Shown: positions 37,402-45,907 of the stretch, one piece after another
How the letters are laid out: each line of letters begins with the position of its first letter
Numbering within the stretch: position 1 is the stretch's first letter
Source: Micromonospora haikouensis
GTDB taxonomy: Bacteria; Actinomycetota; Actinomycetes; Mycobacteriales; Micromonosporaceae
Assembly: GCF_900091595.1 (NCBI RefSeq)
Contig: NZ_FMCW01000009.1
Coordinates: 165,153 to 229,152, forward strand
Length of the DNA: 64,000 bases
Direction of reading: 5' to 3'
Program-made: the position numbers and the translations under genes
The notes under the pieces: model-generated
Database searches by the model: none
Seen by the model: the letters and a program-made list of their open reading frames with translations, nothing else
What the model was told of the DNA's origin: nothing

Positions 37402-38036
37402 GGCTGGTGCGCTGGACGCCGGACGACCTGGTCCGACGGCTGGACGACGTGGTGGCCGTCTACGGCGAGGCGATGAACTACCGGGCCGACCTGCTGGAGG
37501 CGCGGCGCGGCTACATCGCCACCCACGTGCGCCGTCCCGGCTTCCGCGCCGTGGCGAGCCTCACCTCCGAGGGGCACCTGGCCGGCTTCGGGTACGGCTA
37601 CCTCGGCACGCCCGGTCAGTGGTGGCACGACCAGGTGCACCGGGCGCTGACCGCCGGTGCCCGGCAGCGCTGGCTCGCCGACTGCTTCGAGGTGGTCGAG
37701 TTGCACGTCCGGCCGCCCGCCCAGGGGCATCGCCTGGGCACCCGGCAGCTCACCGCGCTGCTGCGCATGGCACCGGGCAGCACCACCCTGCTCTCCACGC
37801 CCGAGGCCGACGAGCAGCGCTCCCGGGCCTGGCGGCTGTACCGCCGGTTCGGCTTCGTCGACGTGCTGCGCCACTTCCACTTCCCCGGCGACGAACGCCC
37901 GTTCGGCATCCTCGGCCGGGACCTCCCGCTCACCCCGCCGGCCCCGTCCGCCGACAGCCCCGCCGGCCGGGCCGGTCCCGCCGCCCCCGCGCCGGCCGGC
38001 CCGGCCGCCCCGGCACCGGGACCGGCCGCGCCGTGA
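37398..38036 (+). CDS. GNAT-family N-acetyltransferase
   Basis: A 212-residue protein with an acetyltransferase core: ELHVRPPAQGHRLGTRQLTALL is the acetyl-CoA-binding motif A, and RAWRLYRRFGFVDVLRHFHFPGD the C-terminal motif B. The last 35 residues are a Pro/Ala-rich tail. The substrate is unknown. It overlaps its neighbours by 4 nt on both sides, which ties it to carotenoid synthesis at the level of translation but does not show a role in the pathway. Confidence 0.78.
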   Translation: MRLVRWTPDDLVRRLDDVVAVYGEAMNYRADLLEARRGYIATHVRRPGFRAVASLTSEGHLAGFGYGYLGTPGQWWHDQVHRALTAGARQRWLADCFEVVELHVRPPAQGHRLGTRQLTALLRMAPGSTTLLSTPEADEQRSRAWRLYRRFGFVDVLRHFHFPGDERPFGILGRDLPLTPPAPSADSPAGRAGPAAPAPAGPAAPAPGPAAP

Positions 38037-38875
38037 CCCGGCCCGGGCACCGGCCGCTGCTGCCCTGGGTGGGGCTGGGGGTGCTGGTCCTGGCCCAGAT
38101 CTGCTACCCGCTCACCGTCGGCGCCACCCGGGCCGGGCTGACCGTGGCCACCGTCGTCCTCGGCTATCTCCTCTCGGTCGGCCACGCGCTGCTGACCCGG
38201 GGTCCCCGCGCGGCGGCGGCGCTGGTCGCGGTGGCCACCGGGGGCGGCTTCGCCATCGAGGCGCTCGGGGTGGCCACCGGCTTCCCGTTCGGCAGCTACG
38301 ACTACTCCGGGGAGCTGGGCCCGAAGCTGGCCGGGGTGCCGCTGGTCATCCCTCTGGCCTGGACCTGGATGGCCTGGCCCGCCTGGCTCACGGCGGCCCG
38401 GCTCGTCTCCCCCGGCGTCGCCCGGGTGGCCCTCGCCGCCGTCGGGCTCGCCGCGTGGGACCTGTTCCTCGACCCGCAGATGGTCGCCGAGGGCTACTGG
38501 GTGTGGCGGGACGCCACCCCCGCGCTGCCCGGCCTGCCCGGCGTGCCCGTCAGCAACTACCTCGGCTGGCTGCTGTTCGCGGTGTTGCTGATGGCGGCGC
38601 TGCGCCCGCTGGCCGGGGCGGTCGTCGACCGGGCCGGCCCCGGCGACGCCCCGATGTTCGCGCTCTACCTGTGGACGTACGCCTCCAGCATCCTGGCGCA
38701 CGCGGTCTTCCTCGGCCTGCCCGCGTCGGCGGTGTGGGGCGCGGCCGGCATGGCGGTCGCCGCCGTCCCGCTGGCCCTGGCGCTGGGCCGCGACCGCCGG
38801 CCGGACCGGCAGGGTCGGCAGCCCCGGCAGGACCGGCAGCCCCAGCAGGGTCCGCCCGCCGACGCGACCGCATGA
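38033..38875 (+). CDS. cruF: CruF-like carotenoid 1',2'-hydratase (membrane)
   Basis: A 280-residue integral membrane protein with seven or more hydrophobic helices and the DUF422 signature: FAIEALGVATGFPFGSYDYS, WDLFLDPQMVAEGYWVW and GVPVSNYLGWLLFA. CruF relatives hydrate the end group of acyclic or monocyclic carotenoids, giving a 1'-hydroxyl. It has a Gln/Arg/Pro-rich C-terminal tail. Four-nucleotide overlaps join it to the GNAT and glycosyltransferase genes. The assignment to the family is good; the exact carotenoid is not known. Confidence 0.82.
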   Translation: MTRPGHRPLLPWVGLGVLVLAQICYPLTVGATRAGLTVATVVLGYLLSVGHALLTRGPRAAAALVAVATGGGFAIEALGVATGFPFGSYDYSGELGPKLAGVPLVIPLAWTWMAWPAWLTAARLVSPGVARVALAAVGLAAWDLFLDPQMVAEGYWVWRDATPALPGLPGVPVSNYLGWLLFAVLLMAALRPLAGAVVDRAGPGDAPMFALYLWTYASSILAHAVFLGLPASAVWGAAGMAVAAVPLALALGRDRRPDRQGRQPRQDRQPQQGPPADATA

Positions 38876-39999
38876 CCGGCGTCCTGCTGCTGCTCGCCGC
38901 CGTCGCCGCGCTCACCGCGCACACCTGGGTCAACGCCACCCGGTGGCTGCGCCGCCCGGCCGGCGGGCCCGTCGAGGTCGCCGAGACCGTCGCGGTGCTG
39001 CTGCCCCTGCGTGACGAGGCCGACCGGGTCACCCCGTGCCTGGAGTCGCTGCTCGCCCAGCGCGGCGTGCCCGGCCTGCGCATCGTGGTGCTCGACGACG
39101 GCTCCACCGACGGCACCGCCGACGTGGTCCGCGCGGCCGCCGGCGACGACGACCGGGTCACCCTGCTCACCGGCGTCGCCCCGCCGCCGGGCTGGCTGGG
39201 CAAGCCGCACGCCTGCCACCAGCTCGCCACCCGCGCCGACCCGGCCGCCACCGCGCTGGCCTTCGTCGACGCCGACGTCGTCCTCGCCCCGTACGCGGTG
39301 GCGGCGGCCGTCGCCGAGCTGCGCGCCGCGCGGGTGACGCTGCTGTCGCCGTACCCGATGATCGTGACCCGGACCCCGACGGACCGGCTGGTGCAGCCGC
39401 TGCTGCAGTGGCTGTGGCTGACCTTCCTGCCGCTGCGGGCGATGGAGCGCTCGCCGCGGCCGTCGCTGGCGGCGGCCGGCGGGCAGTTCCTCGTGGTCGA
39501 CCGGGCCGGCTACGCGGCGGCCGGCGGGCACGCCGCCGTGGCCGACCGGGTGCTGGAGGACATCGAGCTGGCCCGCGCGGTCAAGCGCTCCGGCGGCCGG
39601 ATCGCCCTCGCCGACGGCTCCCGGCTGGCCACCTGCCGGATGTACGACGACTGGCCGCAGCTGCGCGACGGCTACACCAAGTCGCTGTGGGCCTCGTTCG
39701 GTCATCCCGGCGCGGCGGCGGCCGTGGTGGCGGCGCTGCTGCTGCTCTACACGGCTCCCCCGCTGGTCGCGCTGGCCGCCCTGGTCGCGGGCGCCCCGGC
39801 GGTCGCGGCGGTGGCGGCGCTGGCCTGGCTGCTCGGGGTGGCCGGGCGGGCGGTCAGCGCCCGCGCCACCGGCGGCCGGTGGTGGCCCGACGCGCTCGGC
39901 CACCCCGTGTCGGTCGTGGTCCTCGGCTGGCTGACCGCGCGGTCGTACCATCTGCGGAAGCGGCGTCGTCTGTCCTGGCGGGGTCGCCCGGTCAGCTAG
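38872..39999 (+). CDS. Membrane glycosyltransferase family 2 (CruG-like)
   Basis: A 375-residue GT2 enzyme: N-terminal membrane anchor, then VLLPLRDEAD, VVLDDGSTDGTADV, FVDADV (the DxD-type metal site) and EDIELARAVKRSGGR, with two or three C-terminal helices. The CruF-GT2 pair is the known arrangement for carotenoid 2'-O-glycosylation, so the likely acceptor is the hydroxylated carotenoid. It overlaps cruF by 4 nt and precedes the CrtI-like gene by 11 nt. Confidence 0.82.
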   Translation: MTGVLLLLAAVAALTAHTWVNATRWLRRPAGGPVEVAETVAVLLPLRDEADRVTPCLESLLAQRGVPGLRIVVLDDGSTDGTADVVRAAAGDDDRVTLLTGVAPPPGWLGKPHACHQLATRADPAATALAFVDADVVLAPYAVAAAVAELRAARVTLLSPYPMIVTRTPTDRLVQPLLQWLWLTFLPLRAMERSPRPSLAAAGGQFLVVDRAGYAAAGGHAAVADRVLEDIELARAVKRSGGRIALADGSRLATCRMYDDWPQLRDGYTKSLWASFGHPGAAAAVVAALLLLYTAPPLVALAALVAGAPAVAAVAALAWLLGVAGRAVSARATGGRWWPDALGHPVSVVVLGWLTARSYHLRKRRRLSWRGRPVS

Positions 40000-40010
40000 G
40001 AGGGCACGTC

Positions 40011-41501
40011 ATGGCGCGGATCGTGGTCGTCGGTGCCGGGGTGGGTGGGCTGGCCACCGCCGCCCGGCTGGCCGCCACCGGGCACGAGGTGACCGTCTTC
40101 GAGCAGGCCGGCACGGTCGGCGGCAAGCTCGGCCGGTACGTCCACGACACCCCGGCCGGTGCGTTCCACTTCGACACCGGGCCCAGCCTGCTCACCCTCC
40201 CGGAGGTCTTCCACGACCTGTTCGAGGCGACCGGCGCGAAGCTCGACGAATACCTCGACCTGACCCCGCTGGACCCGATCGTCCGGCACGTCTTCCCCGG
40301 CGGCGGGCCCACCCTCGACTCCTGCGCCGACCCGGCCGAGTTCGCCGGCCGCGTCGGCGCGGCGTTCGGCGACCGGGCCGCCGCCGACTGGCAGCGGCTG
40401 TGGCGGCGCGCCGCCCGGGTGTGGGACGCCTCGCACCGCGACATCCTGCGCCGGCCCGTCGACTCGCCGCTGGACCTCGCCGCGCTGGCCTGGCGGCTGG
40501 GCGACCTCGCCGCCATCGCCCCCGGGCGCACCCTGCGCGGGCTGGGCCGCCGGCACCTGGCCGACCCCCGGCTGCGGATGCTGCTGGACCGGTACGCCAC
40601 CTACACCGGGGCCGACCCGCGCCGGGCACCGGCGGCGCTGGTCGCCGTCCCGTACGCGGAGCTGGCGTTCGGCGGCTGGTATCTGCGCGGCGGCCTGGGC
40701 ACCCTCGCCGACGCGCTGCTGACCCGCTGCCTGGACCTGGGCGTGGTCGTGCAGACCGGCACCACGGTCACCCGGATCGACGCGGCGGGCGGCCGGGTCC
40801 ACGGGGTGCGCCTCGCCGGCGTCGCCGCGCCCGTGCCCGCCGACGTGGTGGTCGCCAACGTCGACGCGCTGACCCTCTACCGGGACCTGCTGCCCAGCCC
40901 GCGCCGGCTGGCCGGGCTGACCGACCGCAGCCTAGCCGGCTTCGTGCTGCTGCTCGGGGTGGCCGGCGAGACCGGCCTGGCCCACCACAACGTGTTCTTC
41001 CCGCGCGACTACGACGCCGAGTTCGACGCGGTCTTCGGTCACCCCGGGCGGGGCGTGCGGGCCCGGCCGGCGTCCGATCCGACCGTCTTCGTCACCGTCG
41101 CCGACGATCCGGCGGTGCGCCCCGCCGGGCACGAGGCGTGGTTCGTGCTGGTCAACGCGCCCCGCCACGGCACCGCCACGGGCGCGGTGGACTGGCGGCG
41201 GCCGGGCCTGGCCGACGCGTACGCCGACCGGGTTCTCGACGTGCTCGCCGAGCGCGGCGTGGACGTGCGCGACCGGCTGGTGTTCCGGGAGGTCCGCACC
41301 CCGGCCGACCTGGACGCCGCGACCGGCGCGCCCGGCGGTGCGATCTACGGCACGGCGGGTGGCCTGCTGCGCCCGGCGAACCGGGGGCCGGCGGCCGGGT
41401 TGTGGCTGGTCGGCGGCTCCGGGCACCCGGGGGGCGGCCTGCCGATGGTCACCCTCTCCGCGCAGATCGTCGCCGACGCCATCGGCCCGGATTGGGGGTA
41501 A
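40011..41501 (+). CDS. CrtI-like phytoene desaturase family oxidoreductase
   Basis: A 496-residue FAD enzyme of the CrtI/CrtO group. The N-terminus VVVGAGVGGLATAARLAATGHEV is a Rossmann FAD motif, followed by the phytoene-desaturase-type GGKLGRY and FDTGPSLLT; the C-terminal GLWLVGGSGHPGGGLPMV is the family flavin motif. AGGAGG lies 7 nt before the ATG. It could be a desaturase or a ketolase/oxidase acting late in the pathway. Phytoene synthase is not in this window. Its stop codon lies inside repeat copy D. Confidence 0.88.
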   Translation: MARIVVVGAGVGGLATAARLAATGHEVTVFEQAGTVGGKLGRYVHDTPAGAFHFDTGPSLLTLPEVFHDLFEATGAKLDEYLDLTPLDPIVRHVFPGGGPTLDSCADPAEFAGRVGAAFGDRAAADWQRLWRRAARVWDASHRDILRRPVDSPLDLAALAWRLGDLAAIAPGRTLRGLGRRHLADPRLRMLLDRYATYTGADPRRAPAALVAVPYAELAFGGWYLRGGLGTLADALLTRCLDLGVVVQTGTTVTRIDAAGGRVHGVRLAGVAAPVPADVVVANVDALTLYRDLLPSPRRLAGLTDRSLAGFVLLLGVAGETGLAHHNVFFPRDYDAEFDAVFGHPGRGVRARPASDPTVFVTVADDPAVRPAGHEAWFVLVNAPRHGTATGAVDWRRPGLADAYADRVLDVLAERGVDVRDRLVFREVRTPADLDAATGAPGGAIYGTAGGLLRPANRGPAAGLWLVGGSGHPGGGLPMVTLSAQIVADAIGPDWG

Positions 41502-41554
41502 GGAGGGGCACCTTGTTAACGCATTCTGTCGAGCAGGGGCCCCTTCTTAACACC
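41498..41554 (+). repeat. Dispersed intergenic dyad repeat, copy D
   Basis: Plus orientation, following the plus-strand CrtI-like gene. The TAA stop codon of that gene is itself part of the element's first arm (GTAAGGAGGGGC). It carries four differences from the commonest core (GTCGAG in place of GCATAG). It separates convergent genes. Confidence 0.85.
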
Positions 41555-41567
41555 CCGCCGCGGCGGG

Positions 41568-42257
41568 TCAGCCGGCCTCGATGAGGGCGCGGCGGACGGC
41601 GGCGAGCAGCTGGCCCAGCCCGAAGCCGGCCAGCAGCACCCAGACGGCCGTGGCCATGGTGATCGTGCCGGCGGTCAGGTCCGGGTCGATCAGCCCGGCG
41701 AGGCCGGACAGCAGCAGCCCGACCAGGGCCACGCAGACCCGGGTGGGCCGCTCCCCCACGGTGACCGCGCCGATCTCCCGCATCCCGGCCGACACCGACC
41801 GGGCCCGGACGTACTCGTGCAGCCAGGACAGCCCGCCGGCGGCGGCGACCAGCGCGCCCGGCGCGCCCACCAGCCAGAACGCGGTCAGCCAGGCGGCCTC
41901 ACCGAGCCGGTCGGCGACGGAGTCGTAGACGTAGCCGAGCCGGGTGGTGCGGTTGGTGGCCACCGCCACCGCACCGTCGACGCTGTCGGCCACCGACGCG
42001 GCCAGCACGAACAGCGCCGCGAGCACCGGCCCGCTCACCGGCCGGACGGCGAACAGCGGCACGCAGAGGCAGAGCAGCACCCCCGCCACGGTGACGGCGG
42101 TCGGGGTGACCCGGAGGCGGCCCAGCACGTACCCGACGTGGTAGGCGAACCGCAGCCAGGCGCGGACCACCGGGGCCGCCGCCCGGGGGTCGAAGCCCCC
42201 GTGCAGCCGCGCCCACGCCGTCGCGTACTCGTCCCAGTTCAGCGAAGTGCCCACCAC
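41568..42257 (-). CDS. CDP-alcohol phosphatidyltransferase family protein
   Basis: A 229-residue membrane protein with about six helices. The CDP-alcohol phosphotransferase motif is present as DSVDGAVAVATN...GYVYDSVAD: the four Asp and two Gly positions fit D-x2-DG-x2-AR-x8-G-x3-D-x3-D, but the Arg of the AR pair is replaced by Val. The last Asp (DSVAD) is kept. The product, a phospholipid or inositol-type lipid, cannot be told. The start is GTG 42257 or 42254. It converges on the carotenoid operon and follows metF. Confidence 0.8.
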   Translation of the reverse strand: MVGTSLNWDEYATAWARLHGGFDPRAAAPVVRAWLRFAYHVGYVLGRLRVTPTAVTVAGVLLCLCVPLFAVRPVSGPVLAALFVLAASVADSVDGAVAVATNRTTRLGYVYDSVADRLGEAAWLTAFWLVGAPGALVAAAGGLSWLHEYVRARSVSAGMREIGAVTVGERPTRVCVALVGLLLSGLAGLIDPDLTAGTITMATAVWVLLAGFGLGQLLAAVRRALIEAG

Positions 42258-42300
42258 GGAACAACCGTCGCACCGGCGCTGTGGTGTCGCGCCACTGGGG

Positions 42301-43218
42301 TCACACCCGCGCGCCGACCTGCAACTGCTGCCAGACCTCGCGGGTCGCGGTGGACCGGTTGAGGGTGATGAAGTGGATGCCGGGCACGCCCTCGTCGAGC
42401 AGCCGCCGGCACATCTCGGCCGCCTGCTCGATGCCGAGCCGGCGGACCGCCTCCGGGTCGTCGGCCACCTCGGCGAAGCGCGCGGCCAGGGCCGGCGGGA
42501 AGGGTGCCCCGGACAGCTGCACGGACCGCTCGATCGTGCTGAGCTGGGTGACCGGCATCACCCCGGCCAGGATCGGGGTGGCGCAGCCCGCCGCCGCCAC
42601 CCGGTCCCGCAGCCGCAGGTAGTCGTCGGCGTCGAAGAACATCTGGGTGATCGCGAACTCCGCCCCGGCCCGGCACTTGCGCACGAAGTGCGCGGTGTCG
42701 CTGGCCACGTCGGGCGAGCGGGGGTGCTTGTAGGGGAACGCGGCCACCCCGACGCTGAAGTCACCGGAGTCGCGCACCAGCCGCACCAGGTCCTCAGCGT
42801 AGAGCACCCCCTCGGGGTGGCGGACCCACTCGCCGCCCGGGTCGCCCGGCGGGTCGCCCCGCACGGCCAGCACGTTGCGCACCCCGACGCCGGCCAGCCG
42901 GCCGATGACGTTGCGCAGCTCGGCGACGGAATGGTTGACGGCGGTGAGGTGCGCCATCGGCAGCAGGGTGGTCTCGGTGGCGATCCGCTCGGTCACCGCG
43001 ACCGTGGTGTCCCGGGTCGACCCGCCGGCCCCGTAGGTGATCGAGACGAATGAGGGGCGCAGCGGCTCCAACTCGCGGATCGCCTGCCACAGCAGCCGCT
43101 CGCCCTGGGCTGTCTTGGGCGGGAAGAACTCGAACGAGAAGGTGGGCTGACGGTCACGGATCAGCTCCCCGATCGCCGGCTGCGGGTTGGGGAGGACCGA
43201 GGGTAGACCGAGAGCCAT
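42301..43218 (-). CDS. metF: MetF, methylenetetrahydrofolate reductase
   Basis: Reduces 5,10-methylene-THF to 5-methyl-THF with FAD and NAD(P)H, feeding methionine synthesis. The 305-residue TIM barrel shows FSFEFFPPKT near the N-terminus, VSITYGAGGSTRD, HLTAVNHS, ALRGDPP-like LAVRGDPPGDPGG and FAITQMFFDAD. The length matches the bacterial family. ATG 43218 lies 6 nt behind TAGAGT, so it is probably leaderless. No SAM riboswitch was seen. Confidence 0.96.
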   Translation of the reverse strand: MALGLPSVLPNPQPAIGELIRDRQPTFSFEFFPPKTAQGERLLWQAIRELEPLRPSFVSITYGAGGSTRDTTVAVTERIATETTLLPMAHLTAVNHSVAELRNVIGRLAGVGVRNVLAVRGDPPGDPGGEWVRHPEGVLYAEDLVRLVRDSGDFSVGVAAFPYKHPRSPDVASDTAHFVRKCRAGAEFAITQMFFDADDYLRLRDRVAAAGCATPILAGVMPVTQLSTIERSVQLSGAPFPPALAARFAEVADDPEAVRRLGIEQAAEMCRRLLDEGVPGIHFITLNRSTATREVWQQLQVGARV

Positions 43219-43224
43219 GGACCG

Positions 43225-43230
43225 ACTCTA
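43225..43230 (-). promoter_or_regulatory. -10 box of metF (leaderless)
   Basis: TAGAGT on the minus strand, with a 6-nt spacer to ATG 43218. Confidence 0.5.
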
Positions 43231-43459
43231 GCGGTCGGGACGCACCGCACCCAGGACCTTCCCACCTGACGCGACCGCCACGCGAGCCCCCGCACGGGCC
43301 CTCCCCGAGCGGCGGGTGGGCGGAGCGTCGTACCCCCGGGGTAGACAGGCGGTAGCGCGGACGGGGCCCGCGCGGGGGTCAGCACCGACCGGCGGCACGC
43401 CGGTCCCGCCCTGGTGCGCGGGTCGACGCCGCCCTCGCGCCGACCCTGCCGGAGGACCC

Positions 43460-43876
43460 ATGACGCCACCCACGCCGCCCGGCCCCGAGCCGCTCGGGCC
43501 GCTGCTCGCCCGGCTCCGGCGGGGCCGGGGCCGCAGCCAGCAGGCCCTCGCCGCCGAGCTGTGCGCCGCCTCGGGCGTGCCCACGCTGAGCCGGCACGAG
43601 GTGTCCCGCTGGGAGCGGCAGCTCCGGGTGCCGGGAGGCTTCTGGCTGGGCTGGCTGGCCGTGGTCCTGGCCGTGCCGGCGGAGCTGCTGACCGAGGCCG
43701 CCGGGCGGGCCCGCCGCGCGCGCCGCCGGGCGCAGCCGGCCGGCCCGGCCCGCCCACGAGCCGGCGGCACGACGCCCCGGGCCGGCCTGCGGCCGGCGGG
43801 CCCGGACCGGCTCCGCCCGCCCCGGCACGCCACCCGCCCCGGTCGGCGGCACAGCCGGCCCGACCGGCCCACCTGA
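43460..43876 (+). CDS. Small XRE-like helix-turn-helix protein
   Basis: A 138-residue protein. Residues 10-60 look like an XRE/Cro helix-turn-helix (LARLRRGRGRSQQALAAELC, then SRHEVSRWERQLRVP). The second half is an Arg/Pro-rich basic tail without clear structure. GGAGG lies 4 nt before ATG 43460. It diverges from metF across 241 bp in which nothing else was recognised. Target and role unknown. Confidence 0.65.
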   Translation: MTPPTPPGPEPLGPLLARLRRGRGRSQQALAAELCAASGVPTLSRHEVSRWERQLRVPGGFWLGWLAVVLAVPAELLTEAAGRARRARRRAQPAGPARPRAGGTTPRAGLRPAGPDRLRPPRHATRPGRRHSRPDRPT

Positions 43877-43896
43877 GGCAGGGGCCGGACGCGCGG

Positions 43897-43928
43897 GCGG
43901 CGGGCCCGGCCTGCGCCGGACCCGCCGC
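43897..43928. terminator. Hairpin between convergent XRE and GH62 genes
   Basis: GCGGCGGGCCCGGC (43897-43910) pairs with GCCGGACCCGCCGC (43915-43928) with one mismatch and a 4-nt loop. No T tract; a probable bidirectional terminator. Confidence 0.5.
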
Positions 43929-43982
43929 TCGATCGAACTCACGCCGGCCGCTGACTCACGCCGTCAGCGTCGGCTCGCACTG

Positions 43983-45527
43983 TCAGCGCTGCAGGGTCAG
44001 CAGACCCGGCCGGTACGGCAGGAGGCCGTAGTCGACGCCGTTGGAGCTGGGGGAACGACCCTGGTAGAGCAGCTGCAGGTTGCACGGGTCGACGGTGAAC
44101 GTCTGGTCGGCGCTGGTGCGGATCAGCTCACCGTGGCTGATGTCGTTGGTCCAGGTCGCGCCGCTGTTGGCCTTGCCGGCGAACGGGTTGCTCTCCGTCG
44201 CCGCCTGCGGCGTCCACGAACCACTCAGGCTGGTGGCCGTGAACGAGCGGAAGTAGCGGCCCTGCGCGCCCATCGCCTCGACGATCATCAGGTACAGGGT
44301 CTGGCCCTGGAGCTTGTAGACCTGCACCGCCTCGAACAGGTTCGCCGGCGTGTCACTCATGATCGTCGTGTACGACGAGCCGAAGTTGCCCGGGAAGTTC
44401 CCGAGCGGCATGCTGGCCCGGTAGATCTTGCCGTTGTCCCCGGCGAAGAACAGGTACATGTTCGTGCTGTCGGCGATCAGGGTCTGGTCGATCGGCCCGG
44501 TGCCGGAGCCGGTGATGCTGCCCGTGAACAGCGCCTGCGGCGCGGACCACCCGTTCGGGTTCGTCGGGTCGGTCGACGTGCGGTAGTTGAACGCCGCCCC
44601 GCCCCACTGGTAGGCCAGCACCCAGATGTTCTTCGGCGCGAAGTAGAACAGCGTCGGCGCGACCGTCCCCGAGGACATGGTGTTCTGGCTCGCGGTGGCC
44701 ATCTCCGACCAGTTCGTGAACAGCCCGAAGTTCATCGAACCCCACGAGCTGCCGAAGTCGTGCGTCGTCGCGTAGACGAGCTGCCGGCCGTTGTACGGCG
44801 CGACGGTGAAGTCCTTCAGCGAGACCCAGCCGGACTTCGGCTGCGCCAGCGCGCCCGTCGACGACCACCGGTACGTCGACGGCAGGTTGCAGGTGCCGGT
44901 GGGCGGGGGCGTCGTCGGCGGCGGGGTGGTGGGGTTCGTGCCGCCGTCCACGCGGACCAGCTGCCACTGCTGGTTGCTGCCGTTCCAGTCGTCGTACTGC
45001 ACGATGTTGCCGCCGTCGGCGGTGGAGGCGCCCTGCACCTCGACCACCTTGTTGCTGTTCCGGTTGATGAACCGGACGTAGCCACCGTCGGAGTCGGCCA
45101 ACCGGAACTGCTGGTTGGTCCCGTTGCCGTCGGTCCACTGCACGATGCTGGCGCTGTTGGCGGTGGAGAAGTTGTAGACGTCCAGCACCTTGCCGGACAG
45201 CCGCGACTTCAGCCGGTAGTAGCCGCCGCCGGAGTCCACGAACTGCCACTGCTGCTGGTTGCCGTTGTTACGCGTCCACTGGGTGATCCGCGCCCCGTCG
45301 TTCGTGGCGAGGTTGTAGACGTCCAGGGCCTTGCCGCTGTTGCGGTTGACCAACACGTACCACGCGTTCGTGTCGACCGTCGCCGCGGCGGCGGGCGTCG
45401 ACACCGCGGCCGCGGCGGCCACGCCGAGCACCACCGCCGACACGCCGGCGGCGACGACCCGAGACAGCCACCCGCGTCGCCGCTGCGGCGGCGGTGCGAT
45501 CGATGGCGATCCACCAATGGCAGACAT
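43983..45527 (-). CDS. Secreted GH62 alpha-L-arabinofuranosidase with N-terminal CBM13
   Basis: Removes arabinose side chains from arabinoxylan outside the cell. The 514 residues comprise a twin-Arg-like basic start (QRRRGW), a hydrophobic signal with AAA cleavage region near residue 49, a ricin-B beta-trefoil of three repeats (QQQW, NQQF, NQQW; about 52-190), a Thr/Pro linker and a GH62 domain (about 212-510) with [13 protein letters not shown] and GPIDQTLI. The ATG 45527 has AAGGAGG upstream. Two LacI-type operators in the promoter point to sugar-controlled expression. Confidence 0.9.
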   Translation of the reverse strand: MSAIGGSPSIAPPPQRRRGWLSRVVAAGVSAVVLGVAAAAAVSTPAAAATVDTNAWYVLVNRNSGKALDVYNLATNDGARITQWTRNNGNQQQWQFVDSGGGYYRLKSRLSGKVLDVYNFSTANSASIVQWTDGNGTNQQFRLADSDGGYVRFINRNSNKVVEVQGASTADGGNIVQYDDWNGSNQQWQLVRVDGGTNPTTPPPTTPPPTGTCNLPSTYRWSSTGALAQPKSGWVSLKDFTVAPYNGRQLVYATTHDFGSSWGSMNFGLFTNWSEMATASQNTMSSGTVAPTLFYFAPKNIWVLAYQWGGAAFNYRTSTDPTNPNGWSAPQALFTGSITGSGTGPIDQTLIADSTNMYLFFAGDNGKIYRASMPLGNFPGNFGSSYTTIMSDTPANLFEAVQVYKLQGQTLYLMIVEAMGAQGRYFRSFTATSLSGSWTPQAATESNPFAGKANSGATWTNDISHGELIRTSADQTFTVDPCNLQLLYQGRSPSSNGVDYGLLPYRPGLLTLQR

Positions 45528-45584
45528 GATCCTCCTTCAATGACCAGAGATGGGCAGCGCGGGGACGGCCGCGCGCGTCGATGA

Positions 45585-45598
45585 TGTGAGCGCTAACA
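45585..45598. promoter_or_regulatory. LacI-type operator, proximal to GH62
   Basis: TGTGAGCGCTAACA is a near-perfect dyad around a central CG, the form bound by LacI-family sugar regulators. It starts 58 bp upstream of the GH62 ATG. The regulator gene is not in the window. Confidence 0.65.
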
Positions 45599-45688
45599 TC
45601 ACGTACGCAGGCCTGGCGCACGCCAATCCAAGACCAACGAAGCGGGCTTGCCCGGCAGCCGTGGGCGTCGTCGTCCTTGACCATCGAC

Positions 45689-45702
45689 TGTGAGCGATAA
45701 CA
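45689..45702. promoter_or_regulatory. LacI-type operator, distal to GH62
   Basis: TGTGAGCGATAACA, differing by one base from the proximal site, with centres 104 bp apart. The spacing would allow looping. The remaining sequence of the 380-bp gap 45528-45907 holds only the promoter of the prenyl synthase gene. Confidence 0.6.
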
Positions 45703-45895
45703 CGCCGTTCGTCAAGTCGTAATGTTCGATACCTGAGCGAGCGTCACGCACCGTCGGCGACGCGCCCACCCGGCGGGATCGGCTCCGGGCCGCCGACCCG
45801 GCGGTGTCCCGTCACCCGGACGTCCCCACCTCGCCGGCCCGAGCGGCCGGTGACACGCCATGCACCGCCGATGCGCAGCTCACCGGGCGACCCGC

Positions 45896-45901
45896 TAGCG
45901 T
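45896..45901 (+). promoter_or_regulatory. -10 box of the prenyl diphosphate synthase gene
   Basis: TAGCGT with a 6-nt spacer to GTG 45908 (leaderless). Confidence 0.45.
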
Positions 45902-45907
45902 CGGGGC

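Noticed and set aside
43219..43459. Riboswitch between metF and the XRE gene
   Set aside because: metF appears leaderless, and no SAM- or cobalamin-type pattern was recognised on either strand.
43983..45527. GH43 rather than GH62 assignment for the secreted arabinofuranosidase
   Set aside because: The [13 protein letters not shown] start of the catalytic domain and its ~300-residue length fit GH62; GH43 enzymes are usually longer here and lack these segments.
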